DNA of 64,000 bases from Centropus unirufus (Eukaryota; Chordata; Aves; Cuculiformes; Centropidae). The stretch spans positions 489,397 to 553,396 of the forward strand of contig VYZI01000135.1 in the NCBI GenBank assembly GCA_013397695.1, written 5' to 3'. This document shows positions 40,059-54,400 of this stretch, piece after piece (the stretch's first letter is position 1; each line of letters begins with the position of its first letter). Made by a program: the position numbers and the translations under genes. Under the pieces are notes generated by a model that was given only the letters and a program-made list of their open reading frames with translations, did no database searches and was not told the DNA's origin.

Positions 40059-40110
40059 TCCTTCTTTCTTTCTTTCCTTCCTTCCTTCTCTCTTTCTCTC
40101 TTTCTTCTTT
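39863..40110. repeat. Long CTTT microsatellite with an assembly gap
   Basis: It begins with four GCTT units (from 39865), continues as pure CTTT to 39972, is broken by five N (39973-39977), resumes as pure CTTT to about 40060, and decays through CCTT and CTCT variants to 40110. Pure units number about 23 before the gap and about 21 after it. The C positions fall in one phase before the N block and two bases off that phase after it. All long-looking lysine/arginine or leucine/serine/phenylalanine open frames here are products of this repeat. Confidence 0.97.
39973..39977. other. Unresolved bases (5 N)
   Basis: Five ambiguous bases inside the CTTT tract. The repeat phase does not carry across them, so the stated length is unlikely to be the true distance. 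Confidence 0.95.
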
Positions 40111-42328
40111 CAATGTAATAAAACATTCAGACTAATTTGTTTGTTTAGATCCTTGATTAATGATACTAAGTTCAGAAAAATAAATAAAGCTCCATTCAAA
40201 TATTGTTTTTTAATACAATAGAAAGTAGAAACTCAAAATTAAACCTTCCCCATGATGATATCTGTAATAACAGGGAAATGGAAAGATGAATACAAGGTTT
40301 GGATCCATGTTCAAAGGAGTGGGACTTGGACACCAGAGCACCCCTTCTGCTGCAGGCTGCTTTTATTGGCAACTTGTCCCTCTGCTCCAACAGAGTGATC
40401 TGCTTCTACCTCTTGCTTTGGGAAAGAGGACACAGTATTGCCATAGCCCACATTCCCATCCAATTTCAGGAGAAGTATAAAGCAATGGGCCCTGCATCTT
40501 TTCTTAGGTTCCTACTTAGCTCCTTGCACAGCTCAAAGCACTGCTTTTTCATAGACTTGAACGATAACCACTTGAAAACAGAAGCAGGTGAAATAAGCGC
40601 TTAGAGCTCCCTGCTACTGTGTCATCATAAGTATGCAAATCCACAAAAGAATTGATTGGTAAGCAGAGGAAAGGACAAGTTATATACAGGTTTTACCTAT
40701 TTAATCATGCAGTTGTTTATGTATACACATATTTGCCAGCCAATCCCTGAGAAATGCTTATTGCTGAAGTCCATAAACTACAAGAAGAAAAAGAAAACGG
40801 TGACACAGTTCTCAGGCAGTGGAAGCCAGAAGGAACTCCATTTTTCATTTTTAGTACAACTGTAAAGGATTTTTTAGTTTTTTTCTTTTTTTTTTTTAAG
40901 TTCTTCAAGGTGATTCATTGTGTTGGTACTTAAGGAGACATATGAGCTCAAGGCTACCCATTTTCAAAGCCTGAAAAACTAACATAAAGGAGAGATCTCT
41001 GAACAATCCATTTAAGAAGACATGCTGCTGCATTTGGGTGGGGCTGCTTATTTATTTATTTTATGGTCAAAGTGATATGATAATGCTGCAGGATTTGCTG
41101 AGTGCTGCTTAAAGTTTGAGCTGATGTCAGAAAGTGCCAGGCAAAATGACAGGGGAAAGTGCATCCCTTATTCATCTCATGCAATGATGGCTGTTTTGTT
41201 TGGAGCCACTGAAATGATGCAAATAGAGCTATTTTTTTTTTAATGTTTCACAGCAGTCTCTTCCCACGCTCTGATGCTTGAAAGGGCACCCCACAGACGA
41301 AATTTGATTTATGCTATTTTTGATTTATATATGTGTTTTTGTTTACTTAGCTTATGAAGCGTTTTTTAAAAATCTTTATGATTCTGTTAGCCATGCAGTA
41401 TCTTTGTGCTATTAGTGTGTAGAATAGACATATATTTGCCTGCTGTTTGAAAAGCCATTCTATCTAATTTCAGAAATGTTTAAAACATACCAAAGTGGTT
41501 CAACACAAAAGGCATTTTAAGGAACAACATCAACAAAACATCAAGTTGGTTTGGTCAGGAATACAAAATTAGCTGTTTGTTTGCTTTGCTTTGGATTTGC
41601 TTTTTTTGTGTGTGAGTGTAACCAGGAAGAATTGTTTCAGTTACAAAATAGTTAGAAACCAGGGCTGGAACTCTTTATCCCATTCTATCCAGGACCCAGC
41701 ATTTATAGCAAATACCTGAGATGCTGGAGGGAAATTGTATGAAACAGCTGGACATCAGGGTTCCCTTCTCCCAGGCAGATCAGGTGAAGGGCTGCTTCAA
41801 GGTATGGGGATTTCTCAATCTGCCTTGCTGGCACCGAGCGACTGGGGATAAGGTACAAAATATTTACCTGACTGGACTCTAAAAGCGAGGTATCTCATCT
41901 CCCTGTTGTTTCTTAGCCACCAGGCCTAGATGGCCTTTTTTATGCAGGTCAGAATGGGGTGATTTTGTATCTTTAGGAGCTGGAGCAGCATCAGCAGGAA
42001 GTATTAAGCAAAATTCTACCTAGGAGAATTCAGTTGCCCATTGGTCCTTCTGGTTCCCTGGACAAATGGACTCAGGTAACCCCCAGGAAAGGAGGGATTT
42101 GATCCTGAGTCTGCTAGCTCTCACATGTTAAGATCTATGGAGTGGATCAAAGTGAGAATAGGGGAAGAGGTCACATTTCCGTGGTTCTTTGATTTCTTTC
42201 ATTTCCTTAGAGGCTGGAAATTCATTTTGCATTTTTTTATGGATTTAGGGAAGACCAGAAAAGAAGTAATCTCACACTGAAGTTAATCTGAAGTGACTCG
42301 GTGATAATCGTATTCAGAAGGACATATG
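40111..42328. other. Non-coding stretch, no gene seen
   Basis: Short overlapping frames at 40286-40604 have no domain. A T run lies near 40887-40899 and a tatttatttatttta patch near 41050. No repeat body or RNA gene was recognised. Confidence 0.55.
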
Positions 42329-42348
42329 AACTGACCGATCGGTCAGTT
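42329..42348. repeat. Perfect 20-bp palindrome
   Basis: The left arm aactgaccga (42329-42338) is followed directly by its exact reverse complement tcggtcagtt (42339-42348). The bases just outside do not pair directly, but tatg before and cata after could pair if a three-base bulge (aca) is allowed. It contains two CpG steps in CpG-poor surroundings. It could be a dimeric protein-binding site, a foldback scar or chance; I see no gene that would make one reading likelier. Confidence 0.85.
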
Positions 42349-45300
42349 ACACATACTGTCATAGAATATCAGGGCATAAGAAAGAAAGCAGCGAGAGGGG
42401 AAAAATATCCAAAAGTATTCAAATTGCCAAGCAGACCAGCAGTGCTATGTCTATAATCTGCCTTCTAGGGGTAAGAAGTCTTCAAGGATGCTCTTACAGC
42501 AAGGGGGAAAAGTTGGATCAGACTGACTCCCAGGCAGACCCCAGTAAATGAGAAAGCAGAGTGTGACCCCCAAAGACCCAGGTTTAAAATTATATTTCCA
42601 TGGCGAGTGAAGCAAAAGATACACTTTGTTCTTTCTCCACACTCTTGATGCCATTCACGTCTGTAGCAGATTAATTATAATTTAGCCACAAGATTACAGA
42701 AAACTTGGGGTGGTCGATAAGGAAAGTGTTGCAGTTATTGTTCCTTATAGGCTCCTGTTATTTTTCTTTCTTGCCAGCTTGAGGTAATATCTTGACTGCT
42801 GCCAGTGTTTTTGATGTCAGGCCCAGCACAGTGCTAGTTTGACATGTGCACTAAACACACTGACAGCAGCTAGGAAGTTCATTGACGCTGGGATGGCAAG
42901 AAATGAATGGACTCCAGAAGCAGTAAAATGCACTCTTAGTACATCACAGTGGAGGCTGCACTTTCCCGTGAGATACTGGGCTATTACTTGTCTGTGAGAC
43001 ACACTTCAACACATTGTGTCAAATGGCAGAATCATGAGAAAACTTGCAAAGTATTCCCATTAAAGCTAATTGATTTTTAAATACTCCATTATCTGAAGTT
43101 GGCATCTAATTATTTCTTTCAAGATCCTGACATGTTCCTGGTAGTTGCAAGAAGCAATGATTGTTCAGGACATTGCGCTGCAGTGGACAGCAGAGCATCC
43201 ATTGGAAAGGGAAAAATTAGTCTTTTTATATTCTTTCTTAGTCACATGTCTGAGGCTGCTGCAAGAGGAATTGTGAAGCAGTAAAAGACATGTGAGATGA
43301 ACTGATGGGAAGCTTGGGGATGTAGTCAGGCTCCAGCTGGAGTAAGACTTCTATGCAGAGATCAAACTGTTCTGGCAGATAATTTATTACCTTTCTCAAA
43401 CAAATCAGGTTGGCCTTAGGGTCATTAATGTTTATAGTGAAGTCCCAATTAAGCAAATATAAACCTTATGCTCAGCAGAGATCACATTAAAAAAGAAAAT
43501 AATCAGACTCTTTCTTGTACTTGCCTCTCTCTGATTTCGTGATGACAATATTAATCGACTAACAGCAACAGGATTTAGATTAAATGTTGAAGCCAACCAG
43601 GGTCATCATCTACAGCAAGTACAGATCAAATACAGCGAGGCACCAGGCTCAGCTTTCCTCTGACTTGTATTTTGAGCAGTCAGTTCTGTCTGCACAAGAA
43701 TGGTGTGAGATGCCATCAAATGAAGAGGCAGTATTTCATGAGTTCTGCAAATGACTTCCAAAGATATCCATCCTCTAAGCCTGGTGACTGGGAAGCTGCT
43801 TCCTCGCTGCTGCCACGCTCCTCCTTGCAGAAACCAGCGCTTTCTTCTCAAGAGGTTAGCCGCAGAGAGCTCCTTTTGGTATTAAGAGAGTGACAAAGGA
43901 GGAACAAAAGTAATCTGTGTGATGATTTGGCTGCCATTTGACCATATATGTGAATGTAGCTCCAAAAAATGACACTGCATAAATTGTCTGTAGAGGGAAG
44001 AGACAAAAATTGGCAGCTTTGTAGCAGACGGAAGATTTCTTACCATTAAAACACACGGAAAAAATCAAAATATGCTAGCTACCTAGACTATCGCTGTAAA
44101 ATATGACTGTATAGCTCATATTTAATCCCAGAAAAAAGGCAAACAAACTGAAATGGCTCAGGTTTTAACAATTTGCTCTTTGAGATACAACAATTTCTTC
44201 TCAATATCCTGACTTGCCATGCATGTTGCTTCATACTTAATGTTCCCTCATGCAGGCCAGCCAAAAATAAAGTATTTCCACAGATTAAAACTGCCTCACA
44301 CACATATGGGTTTAGTTTAAAAGAAATAAATGAAGTTTGAATCTATAACTATTTCAGGAAATGAAATACAGTTTTGGGTTTTTGTAAGGTCTTTAAATAT
44401 TTTATGAAGTACCATTATTTGCTTGTATTTTTTTAAAAAAACACCCTCTTATGTGTTTTATTATGTATTTTATTTGGAAAGACACCAAAAGTGGGGGGAG
44501 GAAGAATGTTACACCTAGGTACAGAACTGGATTTCCAACCTATATTGCTGTAACAGGAATATAAGGACATAACAGGGAAAACACTTAAATTCTTGTGTTT
44601 ATTTGTTACACACATTTCTTTGATTAAAAATACACAAATACTTGGTAAAGGAACATTGCCCTGGGTAAGATGAAGTAACTGTGTAGCCTAGGTTTGAAAT
44701 AAATGTTCTGTAAAAGTGTCCTTTAATCTAATTGCCTAATTACCTTTGCTCCTTATCTGAAAAGACTCACAAGAAGGTGTTTAGGAGAAGTGATTATGTT
44801 TGGCTGGTAGAACTCTTTTGGATCAGATGAAGGTGGGTAAATGGGTAAAAGCAGACCAGTTTTGGCATCTACATGCAGAGGCATACACTGTAACTACAAA
44901 ACAGCATGTTCCGAGTCTGTGTTTTCTCTGGGTAGTAGTAGCAGGAACAGTGTGTTCATTTAAATTAAACCAGTTCCTTGGATAATAACAAAGTAATTAA
45001 AGAGGCCACCAAGGAAAAAGAGCCAATTTATTTGAATCATGTTCATAAAAACTACAACAAGTGCCTGAAGGTAGAAAATAATGTAGTTAAGATGGCAGAT
45101 TGATGATTTTTAAAAATGCATCTTGATATTAATTTAAATTATTGTCCCTAGTCCGAGAATAATAATGGATGTGAATATTTAATTTTAGTATAGGGATGGT
45201 TCCTTCAGCTAAGTTCAGAGAAGAAGCTGACATGTATGTTGTAAGTCCACTTATAATTTGGTCTCCAAAACAGTATATTAAAATCTGGTCATTTTAATGT

Positions 45301-48300
45301 ATTTTCATTTCCATAACTCTCACTGTAATTACAAGAGATGTAGGCACTTCACTAGATGACTCCAAATTAATATTGTTTGATCCTGCAACATGTCCAATGG
45401 AAAACAGAAAAAACTGCACTTGAAATAACAGGGAACCTTCTATTCTGTTCAAGGTGCCCTCCATTGCATTTAAGTCTCTTGTATCAATCCCGACTAAAGT
45501 CCTAGACAAGGGAAAAAGGAAGCATTTGGCATCTTGCTCCTCTCCAAAGTTGCACTGCTGTTCCTCTGGTTCAGTTTTGTCATCCACTCATAGAATTACA
45601 GATGATAAAACAATTTTGTTGGGTGATTCTTAAGTTTGGCTGAAGAATGAGTCATCTGCAATAGCCTATGATCAAAACACAAATCAGGCTGATTTGTTCA
45701 TATTGTCTTGATCTTATAGATCTGTTTCTTCTACACTTGTTCTCCAACTTTTTAATATGCAGTTGAGCTATGAGGGAAAACACTTTGGCAATAGTGGGCT
45801 CCATTCCACCGCAGCTTTACAGACTTGGGTAAAATGTTTCTTTGTGATTATATATTATCAGAGACAAAATGCTATTGAGGTTTGAGAGAACATGATGGTA
45901 CAAAACAACAGAGACAATCATAAGTGGTAACCTGCAAGTAACCTTGTAACTCCCTCCTATGCCCCTCTTTTGGGGCTCAGTGTGAATTGCAACACATAAC
46001 GAGTTTCTATGGAGTTTAAAGAGTTTTACTAATATGTTACAGAGGTCTCCAGGGCTCATGTGACTCTGCAGTAGCCCTCTATGGAGATACACTTGCCTAT
46101 CCCCAAGCTTGGTGGTCCTGTACAACTGTGTGGATTCACAGGGTCTAGCAAATTAGGCAGCTTGCTAATTTATATGGACATCGCATCCATGAGACAAGGA
46201 GTCAAAGACCTTGTGACTCATATTATCATTATATCCCTGCTTTATCATCTAGGCAGAAATAGCTAAACAATATTTCTGGGAGGGAATCTCAGTATTTCTA
46301 GCAGTGCCCAATGTTGATTTTTTCTCCTCAGTAATCTGTCCTGAATACATCATTTCAGTTCATCTGCCACCTACCATCAAACCTGGTATTCTAAAGTAAG
46401 CACACAGAGAATCCACTTACAACTTTATTCATGTTAATCTAGGGTCACAGGCAGTACAGACACAGGCCAGGGCAGGGAGCTGAATCTGTCTCACTGGCAC
46501 TGATGGATGACTGGCACAGAAGGTCTGTTGCTGTCAATGGATACAAGGGAGAAATCCATTCTTATTCTCCTTAATATCTTTGCAGTATTTGGCACTCTTG
46601 ACCTTATGTCAAGTCTGGCAGGTGGCATGAATCCAAAGTAAGTCTCCAACTAGACAAAGACCCATTCTTTCTCTAGTTCCTTTCAACGTCTACATGCATC
46701 CAGCTATTAAGTGAACTGGATTTAAAAGCCAGTGACATACAGATGGCACAGAACTGTATGTCTCCTTCTTTACATACAAATTCTTTGTTAACACTGAAAA
46801 TTCTGAGTGCTTGGATATGGTCCAGTGCCTTGCTTTTCTAGAATACCGACAATCTCTGCAATAAGAATAACCTATAGCCATGGAGAAAACAAAGCTTACC
46901 CAAGCAGCAGAAAGCCAGGCACAGACAGACATTTAGCTGCGGAAAATTCTTTTAGGGTCCTGGTTATAAAACCAAAGATAAAAAATGTGTAATGTAGTAC
47001 AAAGCCGTTACTGGAAGGACACATGCAGTAATTTTTGAGGACAAAATGATATAGCTCTACTGTCTTGAATATTCAGGGCAGAAATGCATGTTTCACAATT
47101 GCATTCAGCTTTCTTATCGACAGGAGGCAGAAATATCTCACACACTTGAACAGAGAAGCTAAGTACTTTTGCCCTACTGCAAATCACACTCTGATGAACT
47201 GCTTTATACTCCGCCACTAAGCATTGCATACTGATTGATGACAGATAAAAGCTGGCCCCAAAAACTCATCTGGCTGCTCCCAAAAAGAGCAACTAACATT
47301 TTGCAATACAGTGTTGTCTTGTGTCATACAAGTTTTTATCCAAAATAGCAAGCAAAGGGGAATATGAAACTGAAGAAGTGCTCTGGGTCACTGTTATGTT
47401 GTCTTTGCCTTCCTGCATTTTAATCCATAGGTAGCCTACATAGAAAAAAGCCAAACCACAGCATCTGATCTGGCTCTGTTACAGCCCAGGATTTGTTTTA
47501 CAGTTGACCTGAAGTTAAACAGATGAAGCTCCGCATCCTTAAACCCAGTACTTGCTAGGTATCAATCAATGCCTATAGAGCTTCTAGTGCAGGGCATATT
47601 CCATACTTTTGCATAGTTTTACTCTTTGGCACATAGTTAATTCTGGGTTAATTTTAACCTATAAGGCCTACCCTGCTCTGAATCCTTTATGTATTAATAA
47701 GCTCATTGCATTTCAGCTTGGCAGATACAGAATCTAAAGAGACAAGACTTGATGTGTACATCTGGCTGGGGTTGAATACACATGGGATGAGCTTGCGACT
47801 GTGCAACTGCCAGCAAACCATCTGGTATGATCTGTAAGTGAGGGTGATGTCAAAGTGCACCCTTCTTGCCTGATCCTCTGGAAATTCACACCTGTGCCTC
47901 AGTACAGAATAACTTCAAGAAAAAATAGTTTAATTATCTGAAACTGGTTTCTAACCCTTTGCTAAATAGATACCAGGTCTGATGTTTCTCTAGAGCAATT
48001 TTAAGACTAATTTTCTTTCCTTCAAGTGTTATTTTTCCTTTTATTTCAGTGGAGGTTCTTGTGACGGACAAAGGGATCCTTGCATTGAGGAAGCAGGTTT
48101 GGCTACACGGGCTAACACAGGATTAGCATCTGTCTAGCAACAGGGATGCACTGTGTCATGTCTCAAGGACAGCTGTAGAAGGAGTACTTTGTACAGAAAT
48201 TTTATACATCTCTGTCAAAGTGTGTAACCTTATGTATATGCAATCCACATATACACAGGGCGAATAGTGTCCCTTTGTAAAGTATTTCTGTAACTCTTTC

Positions 48301-48403
48301 TCTTACCTCTGCTACCTAATGGTTCTGCTGTTTTTCAGGCTCTCTATATCCATCCAAGTGAGGCAGGATTTCCTGTAAAACTAACACCTCTGGTGCTGTC
48401 TTT
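42349..48403. other. Non-coding stretch, no gene seen
   Basis: Many short frames on both strands, the longest about 100 codons (45817-46125 and 45294-45587, both minus), none with a domain. The DNA is AT-rich and unique-looking, with no clear transposon end. Confidence 0.55.
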
Positions 48404-48420
48404 AAAAAAAAAAAAAAAAA
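48404..48420. repeat. Poly-A run (17 bases)
   Basis: Seventeen A in a row follow ctgtcttt and precede gcagtg. I looked upstream for a processed retroposon body that would end in this tail and saw none, so it is most simply a mononucleotide tract. Confidence 0.85.
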
Positions 48421-51400
48421 GCAGTGTAATTTATTTACTTATTTCAAAATATTCCCTTTGTGAAGCCCTTACACAGGGACTATCATTAAAGTTGCTGCTA
48501 CCTTTGGCAGGAGGTGGGTTTTACAGGTATGAAGAAACCTATGAATAGGCAGTCTCTTTTCCAAAAATTGCATTTGAGGATTCCAAGTTTTCTGAAAGCC
48601 TTGCTGTTCCCTCACCTCTGTGAGCGTTTTCTTCATTCCCAGTATCATTCTCAGACTTTCAAGGGAATGATAAGGGTAAATCAGTCAAGGTATCTTGGCC
48701 CTGAGGGCACCAGCAGCCTTCCCTGGCCCTGCCCAGCCTCCCTTAGGTTCTTACCCCAATCCTGATCATAGCCCAGGACTCCATTTCACCTTGGCCTGGG
48801 GGCCACAGCCCCTGTCCTGTGCCGTGTTATACCTCTGCCCTGCCCAATCCTGCCTACGTTTGTTTTGCCGTACCCCTGATTTTTGTAAGATTCCACTTGG
48901 AAATCAATTCAGTTTTAACCTTGCTGACACGATGACCGGTGTTCTTGTTACTCACAGGTATTTCCAGTTCTCATCTAAAAGAAAAAAATCATGGAGCTAT
49001 ATATTCAGGTTTGAATATGTTGTTTATATTCAGTTTGCAAGATTTGTAGACTAACTACTCTGTGATAGGTAAAATCAGGCAGTGAAGATTTCAGTTTCGT
49101 GTGCAGTTATTAGGATGTTCAAAACGGGATGGAGAACTACATGAATAATAGATCGTAGTACAAATTAATGCTTCATTCAGAATGCTTCTTCCCTATATGA
49201 ATTTTCAGTTTTTATATGGGGTGTAACAGGCCTAGCATGAATATGGAAAACAGATGGTACAGATATCACAGTTAATCTCCAGTATTAACATTTTTCATGT
49301 TGTTCTGTTACACTGTACTTCTGAAACAATATAAAATATCAGTAAATAACACTAAAAAATTTATTTTAAGTTAGTCCCTCATTTTTGGGTGTTGGATAAG
49401 AGTTTTTCACAATAGTATTGCATTCACCTTTTGCAAGGGTTGTTTCACCTTCATTGCCACCTGCATGACACTGAAGGATGCAACTGTGCACTTCATTCCA
49501 CATCCCATGACACTCACTGAAATCTCATTTCCAGACGTATTTGTGTACTGATTTTTTGAGGGTCTTTGTTAAGAGGATTACATCACTTCAGGACAGGAGA
49601 AATACACAGCAAGTGTAGATAGTGACCATAAGGATTACTACCTTAACATTTGATTTTGTAAACCTTTACTAGTAGTGTTATTTCCACTTACCTACTTTCC
49701 AGCTCATATTTAAGAATGTTCAGATTATTTACGTACCATAATTTATCATTTAAACGTAACAGCAACTTTTTTGTATCTATTATTACACACAATATGTCAT
49801 CTTCCTTACCATGATTCAGACTATTCAGATTACAAAATAGCCATCAATAGCAGACAAAATAATGAAGATAACATATAATCATTGTGTGCAGTAAATAAAT
49901 AATAGCTGATAACAACTAATAAAAATAGCAATATAATAAATGATTAGGCCAGAGTTTATGAAGAGGAAACCCACATTTCAGGATTAAAAGCCTTGAATTT
50001 CACTTTGATAATTCAGTAACCTTATACACCAGTGATCATAATTAAAAATCAGGAATTCTACTGGGTTGCAACTCAGTTCCGTCTGTGCTGTGAACCACAG
50101 GTGGAGTTGTGTGGTATGAAACTGGACATCACTTTCTGGGACAAAGCTGTGGAGTGGTGTAACAAGAAACCCCATTGATAAGGGAGTGCTCTGGGATTAA
50201 ATGCTACAAAACTGTTTCACACTCCCAGCTATTATCAGTTCCATCTGAAAATACAGAATATACAATGCTTTTCTCTCTACACAGTCTCTCAGAAGACTGA
50301 TACTTTTGTTTGGTAAAGTTTGAAATGCCGGTTGAGTGGGAATGGATACTTTTCTGTGCTGTTCAGGAGCCTGGGACCCAGACTGGCTGGTAAGATTACC
50401 AATATGCATGACTGACAGACACACAGGTTATTTATAGATGTAAGAAAGCAGAATTTTCAGCTTGGAGGTAACTCATACACTTCAAAGCGTGTTTCAGAAC
50501 TAAATATTTAAATTCTCTTTTCCCTAGAGAAAAAGAAAAGAAACTCTATAAATTTTCCCTCTGGAAGTTTTGATTTTGCAGAAACTGCTTTTCTGTCACA
50601 AAACATTTTATTGAAATAAATCTTGAATTGCTCTGGGAGCTCACATGAAAGTAAGGAAGAGAATATGTATCTATTTAAGTGTTTCACACAAATGGACACA
50701 AAGCTTTCAATAATTTTTCAAGAATAGAACAATTCACTTTCAAGGGAATTTACTTTTTTGCATACAGTTTGAAAACAATTTAATCTTCTATTTTTTTTCA
50801 CAGAATATTACTTTTTTCAACTTTAGGTATGAAAGTTGCTTTTAAAAAGCAAACAGTCTGTGAGTCCAGTAATGGCAGAAAAATATTCAGCATTGTTCAG
50901 TGTAGTAATGTGGGAACGAGGAATTACCAGGGCATACCTAGCAAATTCTGTTGTTGAATATTTTGCAACAGGGAAAACATATCAAGTTTCTTTTCACATA
51001 GAGTTAACACTGTTGAATGAATCCCTAGGATAAAGTGTAGCTGATTTCACTTTATTGCAACATGTTTTAACTTCTGTCATCTGTTGATTTTTCCATTGGC
51101 CATGTGCAGTAAGTTTTTTCAGCTGTTTCACCACGTTCACCAGAACACCAGTTTTTTAAAGCACTGAAAATAGTGGCTTTTCCCTGTGACAGTAAAACCC
51201 ACATCTATTAATCTGCAGCAACTAAATCACTCTTTCAAAAAACGTGGCCAGAATTTAGTAACACAACGAACCCCGGCCAAGGAAAATTCAATGGAAATGT
51301 AATGAAAATAGCTGATGTTAACAGATATGGACACTTTCACAGTACTATTTTATCTGTTTAGAGAGACTATGTAAGGCACCTGTCTGCCCTGACTTTACCA

Positions 51401-54400
51401 TTGACCTGATGGACAATCTCGCACCAGGTGCCCTGACCTCTGTCCACCTTTGTTTAATCTGCCCATCTTTGTCTGTCTGGCTTGTTAAAATTATGCACAT
51501 TTTGTCTTGTGTGTTTGCATTGCGTCTTTTACGCAGTCAAGTTCTGCTCGTGGTCAGAGCCACCTGATGAAACCAATCCATTCTTAATGAGGGTAACAGT
51601 TGTTCCACAGAAATGCCAAAAATTTTGTTCCACCTCAGTTTGCATTGCAGGTGAACCTTAAAAGTGGCAATTGCCATTATAAAAATGTTAATCTTCTTTT
51701 TGGTTGGGAAATAATGCAAAGGAGAAACAAACCTGTGAGAATTGCTCTGAAATCTATGGGCATTATAGTTTGCTGTTGTGATCAGTGCTATGTATTTTGC
51801 TCCAGTTTGAGTCTAACTTTGCCTTTCTAATTCACTATTCACATAATTAATCTCCTAAGGCAGACTGTGCACCCTGAAGTTCAAAGTTCACAGCCCTTTG
51901 TGGAAGGAGAGTCCAAGGAAATATCATTCACTGCTGTGCTCTGACTTGTTTGAATTCTGACTCATGGCAGACTGGATGCTTATGAGGTTTACGGAAATGT
52001 TGTGTTCACTGCTTACGCCTGTCCCTAGACAGCAGCCTAGGAAAGAAGAATGGGTTTCTCCGACCTCTCAAGAGTCAAGGTAAGGCAGAGAACACAGGCA
52101 GTGGGCTTTGGTCTTCAATAAGATGTGGAGCTGTTCAGTGCCACCTGCCAGATGACACCAGCACAGGCTGAGGAGGGCATTTCTTCCAATCCACGTACAT
52201 CTGCTGTCAAGGAGGTTACTTTAGTGTCCTGGAAGTATTGAGTAAGGACAGAGGAGCTCATCTTACCCAGCTCAGCCTCTTTGAAGCAATCACTACCCCT
52301 CACCTTTACAACATTGCAGATGTGTGAGTTATTCACAAAATCAGTGCAAAACACTGATAGCAGCAGTTTTGGTGGAGGCCTGGTGACTTTTAAGACATGA
52401 TGCCTCTCAGAGGAGATGAGTGGAGCACATCGGGACTGTTCTTACATGAAGATCTCGGACTTGGTTGTGGTGTGGTCATTTTGAGTAGTTCTTGCTCTGG
52501 TGAAACCCATGTTTGAAAATTTGCATTGTCAAACCTCTACAGACTAGAGAACTGCAGTGAAGCATATGCAGAGGGCATGAACTGCTCCTGTATGGCCATA
52601 GACTTGCAGAGCATGGCTTAAGTTTTGCCAGTCTCAGAGTCATAGACTCACATTAAGTATTGGCTCCTTAAGCCTTCTTTCAATCTTGCTTCCTGATACA
52701 GCACACAGAATAAACTGTCTCCATGCTCTGTGGCTTTTTTATGATCCCAGCCTTTCTCCCATCTGGGTTTCAATCCCTTGCAGTAGCATATGATACTACA
52801 TTGGAATTGATTTTTTAAAAAATTTCTTTTTTAAATTAGTCATATTGTGCAGTACATTTGTATTTGCTTTTGAATTATGGCTTTCTATAGCCCAAGTATG
52901 TAAGAAATTAAAATATTGCTCATCATTTCAATGCAATATGAATACTATGAGTTCATCTGCAGCAGAATTGTCCTTCCAGAAAACTTGAGAATCATTATTT
53001 CAGGCCTGTAACCCAAGCCACAGGCACAGGTTGACAGAAAATTTACTAATCAGCTGCACAATAAGGCAAGCCCTTCGCAGTGTTTCCATGTGCCTGCTAC
53101 CACATAAGAAAATTAGCTGAACCAAATGACATGGGATAGAGCAAGATTTAGTTGATGTTTGGTGAGTCAATGTACCTCTTAGGAATGTTCTCCATGAGAT
53201 ACCCAGGGCTGAAAAGCTATTTGCACTTGTGCAGTTGGCCTGGAGTGAGAGCAGGAAATGCATACATGATAACAGAGTTTGCCAACTTGTTAGAGGGCAA
53301 AGCTTCAAGCTGTTTCTGATTCTTGCCTTCAGTTTTGGTTAGTCTGATGTCTATGGGAAGTGTCACAGCTGACATCTGGAAGAGAAGAGCAAACAAACTA
53401 GGCAGAAACAGCAGCAAAATGGGAGCCGTGGGAAGACTCTGCCCTAAACCAGCCTTATAAGTTTCATTTTAACTCATCAGGTGTATAGGCCCAAGAGGAA
53501 TTAGATTATCTCACTAGATTTCATAGAACATGGTCTATTAACACTTACCTGGTCATGATTATACTGAGGGTTGACTAAGATTTCTAAAACAATGGCTAGT
53601 CGGGCAACTTCCAGGCATTCAGTGTTGTCTAAGCTTCTAGGAGACAGAGGCTCTACCTGGGTAGTTTAATCATTCGCAGCATTAAATGTTAGTTAATTTA
53701 TATTACCAATATGCATAATTTCAGCAATTTTTGTATGTTAGACTAAATGGGGAGTTTACGGTTCTTTGACATTCACTATTCAGTCCTCTCTACCCTCCAT
53801 GGCATTTCTTAGTCTGTCTTATTAAAGAATCTGAATGAGTCACATTTCTTCGTAACACACCTTCTCTAGCCTTCACACAAAGTTTAAGACTTTTTTCAAA
53901 CTCTGAATTTCCATTTTAAAATCGTGTGCACAGGACCTGAATATATTGTGCCAGCATTAACCTGTTCAGTGTGCTGAGAGATATCACCTCTTTGACCCAT
54001 TTCGTTACCAATCTGATACTTGCTGTCATGGCATTGCATCAGAAGCTCTTGTTGAAATTTTTTGTCTTTTCCTACCCTTGAATCCTCTTCTAAGTCCCTA
54101 GTTTCCAAGGTGTCGTTTCTCATCCTGCAGATGTATCTTTCCTGTTTCTCAAATGCAAATATAGTAGTTCCAAATAAGTAAGCAGCCCAGATCAGTTTGA
54201 GCAACTTATTCTCATAATCAAATGAACCATGTAAAAAATGCCTGCTTTGGACCATCAGAGAACAGGCGAATACTCATTACATAAGATCACATGTGATTGA
54301 AACACTAAAACACAAATATGTATAGATATTTGTATGGGGACTGTATCCTCACCTGGTGTCTTACCTCTGGATATCCATGGAGGTGTAGAGGTGGTCCATA

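Noticed and set aside
39808..40221. Several long-looking frames rich in lysine/arginine/glutamate or in serine/phenylalanine/leucine
   Set aside because: They are translations of the CTTT microsatellite, which has no stop codon in any frame; they cross the N gap and have no other protein content.
42358..42375. catagaatatcagg, similar to the start of a minus-strand CR1 tail
   Set aside because: Only one terminal-repeat-like unit is present and no CR1 body follows in either direction.
48404..48420. Poly-A run considered as the tail of a processed pseudogene
   Set aside because: The sequence upstream has no recognisable coding or RNA gene body and no flanking direct repeats were seen.
52762..52776. 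ggtttcaatccc, considered as a tRNA T-arm
   Set aside because: No acceptor stem, D-arm or anticodon arm can be laid out around it.
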